Source of the DNA: Streptomyces corynorhini
Lineage (GTDB): Bacteria > Actinomycetota > Actinomycetes > Streptomycetales > Streptomycetaceae
DNA length: 64,000 bases
Direction: 5' to 3'
NCBI RefSeq assembly: GCF_003346515.1
Contig: NZ_QQNA01000035.1
Location: 19,069 to 83,068 of the forward strand
Shown here: piece after piece, positions 60,416-64,000 of the stretch
How positions within the stretch are numbered: the first letter of the stretch is position 1
How the letters are laid out: each line of letters starts with the position of its first letter
Position numbers and translations under genes: made by a program
The notes under the pieces: generated by a model
What the model saw: only the letters and a program-made list of their open reading frames with translations
What the model was told of the DNA's origin: nothing
The model's database searches: none

Positions 60416-61216
60416 TCAGATTCCGAGCCAGTAGCCGAAGCCCTTACGGGTGTGGATCAGGGGCGGGTCCTCCTGGTTGACCTTGCGGCGGAGACGGGAG
60501 ACGAGTTTCTCGATGGCGTTGTCGGCGCGGTCCTCGCCCCAGACGTGCCGGCAGATCTGCTCCTTGGAGAGGACCTGTTCCGCGTGGAGCAGCAGATGGC
60601 GCAGGAGCCGGTACTCGGCGGGGGTGAGGTCGAGGGTGCGCCTGCCCCGGTGCGCGCGGCACGTGTTGTCGTCCAGGGTGAGATCGCCGAAATGCGGGGC
60701 CGCGCCGTGCCGGCTCTCGTGGTGCCGGGTGCGCAGCAACGTCTGGGCGCGGGCGAGGACTTCGGCGACGCGGAAGGGTTTGACGACGTAGTCGGAGACC
60801 CCGGGGCCGAGGCCGGGGGCCAGGCTGTCGAGGGACTCGCAGGCGGTGAGGAAGAGCAGCGGCGGCCGGTCGGCGACGGGGAGCCGGGGGTAGCCGGAGA
60901 AGTGCTTGAGGTCCTCCAGCCCCATGTCGAGGACGACGAGATCGGCCGGGTGTTCGACGAGGCGGGTGAGCGCCTCGGGGCCGGATCCGGCGGTGGCGAT
61001 GCGGTAACCGGCCAGTTCCATGGTGGTGGAGAGGAGTTCGACGGTGGGAGGGTCGTCGCCGACGATCAGGACGCGTCGCCCCTCGCCACGGGGCGGCGCG
61101 GGCGTCCAGGCTCCCCCGTACCCGGGAGTCGCCCCGTCGGCGTTCGCGTACCTGGGTTTCTCGCTGATTTTCCCGTACATGGAAGGACCGTTCGTATAGG
61201 GCTGGCACTCCGCCAT
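60416..61216 (-). CDS. OmpR-type response regulator with N-terminal extension
   Basis: A 266-residue protein from ATG 61216, with GGGAG 6 nt upstream; ATG 61180 is also possible. About 47 residues of extension precede the receiver (RVLIVGDDPPTVELL). The phosphoacceptor is in LVVLDMGLEDLK and Lys in DYVVKPFRVAE. The winged helix is complete (LTPAEYRLLRHLLLHAEQVL, ICRHVWGEDRADNAIEKLV). No histidine kinase is adjacent, so it is an orphan. It follows the MarR gene by 17 nt on the same strand. Confidence 0.9.
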   Translation of the reverse strand: MAECQPYTNGPSMYGKISEKPRYANADGATPGYGGAWTPAPPRGEGRRVLIVGDDPPTVELLSTTMELAGYRIATAGSGPEALTRLVEHPADLVVLDMGLEDLKHFSGYPRLPVADRPPLLFLTACESLDSLAPGLGPGVSDYVVKPFRVAEVLARAQTLLRTRHHESRHGAAPHFGDLTLDDNTCRAHRGRRTLDLTPAEYRLLRHLLLHAEQVLSKEQICRHVWGEDRADNAIEKLVSRLRRKVNQEDPPLIHTRKGFGYWLGI

Positions 61217-61233
61217 CGGGGGCTCCCGTGCGC

Positions 61234-61767
61234 TCAGCGGGGGTCCGCCGCCCCGGCGTGGCCGCCCGTGCCGTTGAGGAAGTCTTCCCCCGCGCCGCTG
61301 AGGAAGTCGTCGACCATGCGGCGGAAGAGGGTGGCGAGCTGGTGGAGTTCTTCGGGTGTCCAGTCGCCGAGGGCGAGTTGCATGCCCCGTCGGCTGGCCT
61401 GGCGGACGCGGTCGACGGCGTCCTGTCCTGTGGGGGTGAGGCGGATGTGCTGGGCGCGGCGGTCGTCGGGGTCGGGGACGCGGGTGACGTATCCGGCCTT
61501 CTGGAGCTGCTGGACCTGGCGGGTGATGTGGGACGCCTCGACGCCGAGCCGTCCGGCCAGCTCGCTGGGGCGCAGCGCGTCGGAGTCGGCCACCGCCCGC
61601 AGCAGCGCCACGGCCGCGCGGTCCAGCGGGACACCGGCCAGGGCCATCAGACGCTCGTGCTGCCGCACCCGGTTGGTGAGGTAGGCGATGTGGGTGAGGG
61701 ACTGCTCGATCGTGATGATGTCGACCGGTACGGGGACGGGGGCGGTGGGCTGCGACGAGGGGGACAT
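61234..61767 (-). CDS. MarR-family regulator
   Basis: A 177-residue protein. ATG 61767 is chosen because TAAAGT (61780-61775) ends 7 nt upstream. The winged helix reads LRPSELAGRLGVEASHITRQ, VQQLQKAGYVTRVPDPDDRR with the DxR wing, flanked by dimer helices. MarR proteins repress genes for stress or efflux and release on ligand. Repeated TGACTCAAGTAAG-type boxes at 61787-61834 suggest self-repression. It is probably co-transcribed with the OmpR-type gene downstream. Confidence 0.93.
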   Translation of the reverse strand: MSPSSQPTAPVPVPVDIITIEQSLTHIAYLTNRVRQHERLMALAGVPLDRAAVALLRAVADSDALRPSELAGRLGVEASHITRQVQQLQKAGYVTRVPDPDDRRAQHIRLTPTGQDAVDRVRQASRRGMQLALGDWTPEELHQLATLFRRMVDDFLSGAGEDFLNGTGGHAGAADPR

Positions 61768-61774
61768 GCGCACT

Positions 61775-61834
61775 ACTTTACCATCTACTTGCTTGACTCA
61801 AGTAAGTCACTTGTGGTTGCCTGAGTCAAGTAAG
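61775..61834 (-). promoter_or_regulatory. MarR promoter and repeated operator
   Basis: -10 TAAAGT (61775-61780, minus strand). A 21-bp near-palindrome centred on TTGACTCAAG (61787-61807) and a second box TGAGTCAAGTAAG (61822-61834) share 12 of 13 bases with its right part, as direct repeats ~30 bp apart. Confidence 0.7.
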
Positions 61835-62027
61835 CGTACGACCCGGCGACCGGGACCGGTATTCCGACCCGACCGGTATCCCAACCGGTGCCCCCCGGCC
61901 CACAGACCGGGACCGTCCCGAGCGGAGGCGGTCCCGCGGCGCCGTCCCCGTGGGGACGGAGGTACGGCGCGGCCCCGGGCCCGGCCCGCGGAGCCTCATG
62001 GGTTCCGCGGGCCGGGCCCGGGAGCGA

Positions 62028-62696
62028 TCACCGGGAACGCGCGCCGTCGGTGAGGGGCGCCAGCCAGAGCCCGACCAGCGCGTCGACCAGACCGTCGGCC
62101 GCCTGGCGCCAGGAGGAGCGGACCGTACCCGTGCCGTCGGCCAGCGCGCGTTCCCGCTCGGCGCACATGTGCAGGATCAGCTGACGCGACATCATCCCGC
62201 GCTCGGCCTGTGCCTCGGGCGGCAGCTGTGGCAGGGCCCGGTTGAAGCCGTCCACGATCCCCTGGAGAGCGGGCGAGGTGAGCGACTCCTCGATCATGCT
62301 GTCGCGCAGCGCGGGGTCCGTCATCGCCTGCGCGCAGAACCTGCCGTACCAGGTGGGGCTGCCCAGCGCCTCCAGGTGGTCGGTGATCGGGTGCACCAGA
62401 CACGACACCCAGACCCGGACGTCGGTGGAGTCGCCCGCCTCGGCCAGCCGCCGTTCCCGCGCCCGTTCGATCTGTACGGCGTGCTTCCGGGCGATGGCCC
62501 GCACCAGATCGGCCTTGGTGCCGAAGTGGTAGCCGACCGCCGCGTTGTTCCCCTGCCCGGCCGCCTCGCTGACCTGGCGGTTGGACACCGCGTACACCCC
62601 GCGCTCCGCGAACAGCCGCTCCGCCGCGGTCAGGATCAGCTCCCGCGTCGCGCTGACCTGTTCGGCCCGTACGGTCCCGCCTGCCATGCTCACCAT
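62028..62696 (-). CDS. TetR-family regulator next to the P450
   Basis: A 222-residue protein; ATG 62696 overlaps the P450 stop by 7 nt, so the two are translationally coupled (ATG 62687 is an alternative). The DNA-binding domain is ILTAAERLFAERGVYAVSNR, then QVSEAAGQGNNAAVGYHFGT. The ligand domain is helical. TetR proteins of this type usually repress the neighbouring P450; here it is in the same operon, implying feedback control. Confidence 0.93.
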   Translation of the reverse strand: MVSMAGGTVRAEQVSATRELILTAAERLFAERGVYAVSNRQVSEAAGQGNNAAVGYHFGTKADLVRAIARKHAVQIERARERRLAEAGDSTDVRVWVSCLVHPITDHLEALGSPTWYGRFCAQAMTDPALRDSMIEESLTSPALQGIVDGFNRALPQLPPEAQAERGMMSRQLILHMCAERERALADGTGTVRSSWRQAADGLVDALVGLWLAPLTDGARSR

Positions 62697-63922
62697 CTCA
62701 CCGGGACTTCACGCAACCCGCCGACCACCAGTCCCTCAAGAGGTCGCAGGTCCTCCACCCTGACAGCGAGTTCGAGCGTGGGCAGCCGACGCAGCAGCAC
62801 GTCCAGCACGGCCTGCAGCTCGGTACGGGCCAGCGCCTGACCGATGCAGGAGTGCGCCCCGGCGCCGAACGCCAGATGGACGTTGGGTGTGCGGCCGAGC
62901 GACATCTCCCCGGCACCGTCGAAAGCCTTCTCGTCCCGGTTGGCCGAACCCATGCTGCACATCACGGTGGTGCCGCGCGGCAGCACGACCCCGGCCACCT
63001 CGGTGTCCTCCCCAATGTATCGCGGCATGCCGATGCCGGGGTTGGCGTCGAGCCGCAGCACCTCCTCCACCGCGGAGCGCACCAGCGACCGGTCGGCGAG
63101 CAGCTGTTCCCAGCGGCTCCGGTCGGCCAGCAGCATGGCCGCCATCTTCCCGATCATGTTGGCCGTCGTCTCGTGGCCCGCGATCAGCAGCGCCAGTCCG
63201 GTGGCCACCAGCTCCTTGTCGGACATGCGGTGGCCGTCGGCGCCGGTGGCGGCCATCAGCTCGCAGAGCAGATCGTCGCCCGGCTCGGCCCGCTTGGCGG
63301 CGATGTGCGCACTCATGTACGCGCCGAAGTCGGCCTGCGCCGCGTCGACCTCCGCCTGGGTGTAGCGGGTCAGATTGAGCAGGGCGTCGGACCAGCGGGC
63401 GAACCTGTCCCGGTCGGAGTCGGGCACCCCGAGCAGATCGCAGATCACCCACACCGGCAGCGGGAAGCCCACCGCGGCCTTCAGATCCGCCGGTCGGCCG
63501 GACTCCACCATGGCGTCGATCATGGCGTCGATCAGCTGGTCGGCCATCGCCTCCATGCCCGGCCGCAGCGCGGCCATGCGTTTGGCCGTGAACCACTTGC
63601 TGATCATCCGCCGCCACTGCTGGTGCGCGTCGCCGCCCTGCGGGATCGTCCGCGCCATCTCGCTGTTGAACACACCGCCCGACTCGGTGTCGGAGAGCCG
63701 GGCCGCGTCGTCGGCGTCCAGCTGCCGGGTGAACCGCGGGTCGGACAGCACCTGCTTGACGTCCTCGTACCGCGTCAGCAGCGACGCCTCGTCCCCGCTG
63801 GGCAGCTTCACCCGGGCCACCGGGCAGCCCTGCCGCAGCCGCGCCCAGTCCGCCGGGGGCTCCAGCGCGGAATCACTGGACAGCGGGTAGCTGAGGACCT
63901 GCTCGCCGTGGTCCTGGCTCAT
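62690..63922 (-). CDS. Cytochrome P450
   Basis: A 410-residue P450 from ATG 63922 with GAGGAGA upstream. The I-helix oxygen-binding motif is ALLIAGHETTANM, the K-helix ExxR is in VEEVLRLDANPG, and the haem loop is HLAFGAGAHSCIGQALAR, with the Cys ligand. Length and motifs fit the soluble bacterial CYP105/107-like groups. It oxidises a small molecule using electrons from a ferredoxin such as that at 59959-60168. No biosynthetic genes are seen here, so it may be catabolic or a modifying enzyme. The upstream sequence to 64000 contains GGGAGAGTTGAGG repeats. Confidence 0.96.
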   Translation of the reverse strand: MSQDHGEQVLSYPLSSDSALEPPADWARLRQGCPVARVKLPSGDEASLLTRYEDVKQVLSDPRFTRQLDADDAARLSDTESGGVFNSEMARTIPQGGDAHQQWRRMISKWFTAKRMAALRPGMEAMADQLIDAMIDAMVESGRPADLKAAVGFPLPVWVICDLLGVPDSDRDRFARWSDALLNLTRYTQAEVDAAQADFGAYMSAHIAAKRAEPGDDLLCELMAATGADGHRMSDKELVATGLALLIAGHETTANMIGKMAAMLLADRSRWEQLLADRSLVRSAVEEVLRLDANPGIGMPRYIGEDTEVAGVVLPRGTTVMCSMGSANRDEKAFDGAGEMSLGRTPNVHLAFGAGAHSCIGQALARTELQAVLDVLLRRLPTLELAVRVEDLRPLEGLVVGGLREVPVRW

Positions 63923-64000
63923 CGTGTCTCCTCGGGTCGAGTCCGTTGGGGGGAGGGAGAGTTGAGGGGGAGAGTTGAGGGGTGCCTCTATGTCCTTCGT

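Noticed and set aside
57939..63922. A secondary-metabolite cluster around the P450 and ferredoxin
   Set aside because: No synthase, ligase or tailoring set is present; only regulators, a kinase pair and a mannosyltransferase surround them.

Overview
The window looks like chromosomal DNA of a Streptomyces or close relative. GC is very high apart from a few islands, GTG and TTG starts are common, many genes appear to be leaderless with a TANNNT box 6-9 nt before the start codon, and the gene content is typical of the genus: a fasR-fabD-fabH-acpP-fabF block, a homodimeric aceE next to a DUF3052 gene, several terD/terC genes, rhomboid-like, DUF4429, FmdB and DUF4383 proteins.

Layout. 1-3.46 kb: the tail of a GH3 glycosidase, a two-gene membrane/soluble module of unknown function, and a lipoprotein. 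3.7-8.9 kb: a decayed element integrated in the 3' end of a tRNA-Val(UAC) gene. It is bounded by a 43-bp direct repeat (3725-3767 and 8848-8890) and carries a low-GC DUF262 gene, a coupled pair with a repeat protein, a frameshifted KorSA-like GntR regulator and the C-terminal stub of an integrase. 9.1-13.7 kb: secreted and membrane proteins, a LysR pseudogene and an FmdB zinc-ribbon protein. 13.7-22.9 kb: a Ter stress cluster with a leftward metabolite-synthesis operon (HpcH/CitE-like aldolase, a phosphoribosyltransferase-TRSP protein in frame with a StiP-like protein and no stop between them, HAD phosphatase) and TerD, TerA-like and TerC/DUF475 proteins. 23-27.5 kb: AhpE-like peroxiredoxin, DUF3052 protein and aceE. 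27.6-38.3 kb: a peptidase-inhibitor-like secreted protein, two paralogous alpha/beta hydrolases, DUF4429/SHOCT protein, a two-component system linked by a shared bipartite operator to a hydrolase-acyltransferase operon, a MerR-aldo/keto reductase operon and a beta-lactamase-fold hydrolase. 38.4-44.2 kb: pirin, then fasR and the fatty-acid synthase operon with a strong terminator. 44.2-47.1 kb: a three-gene secreted-effector-like module whose hydrolase domain and lipoprotein partner drop in GC. 47.1-51.8 kb: a dehydrogenase and a flavin monooxygenase that diverged from one operator region now interrupted by a group II intron. 51.8-64 kb: GNAT, rhomboid-like, TetR, PadR with membrane partner, PIG-V-like mannosyltransferase, a LuxR-type two-component pair, a [3Fe-4S] ferredoxin, an OmpR-type regulator, MarR, TetR and a P450.

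The best candidates for undescribed biology are the effector-like trio at 44.2-47.1 kb, the two-component regulon whose promoter was split by a hairpin element at 31.0 kb, the unbroken PRTase-StiP reading frame, and the tRNA-Val element with its DUF262 cargo. Family calls come from reading protein sequences by eye; no database search was run.
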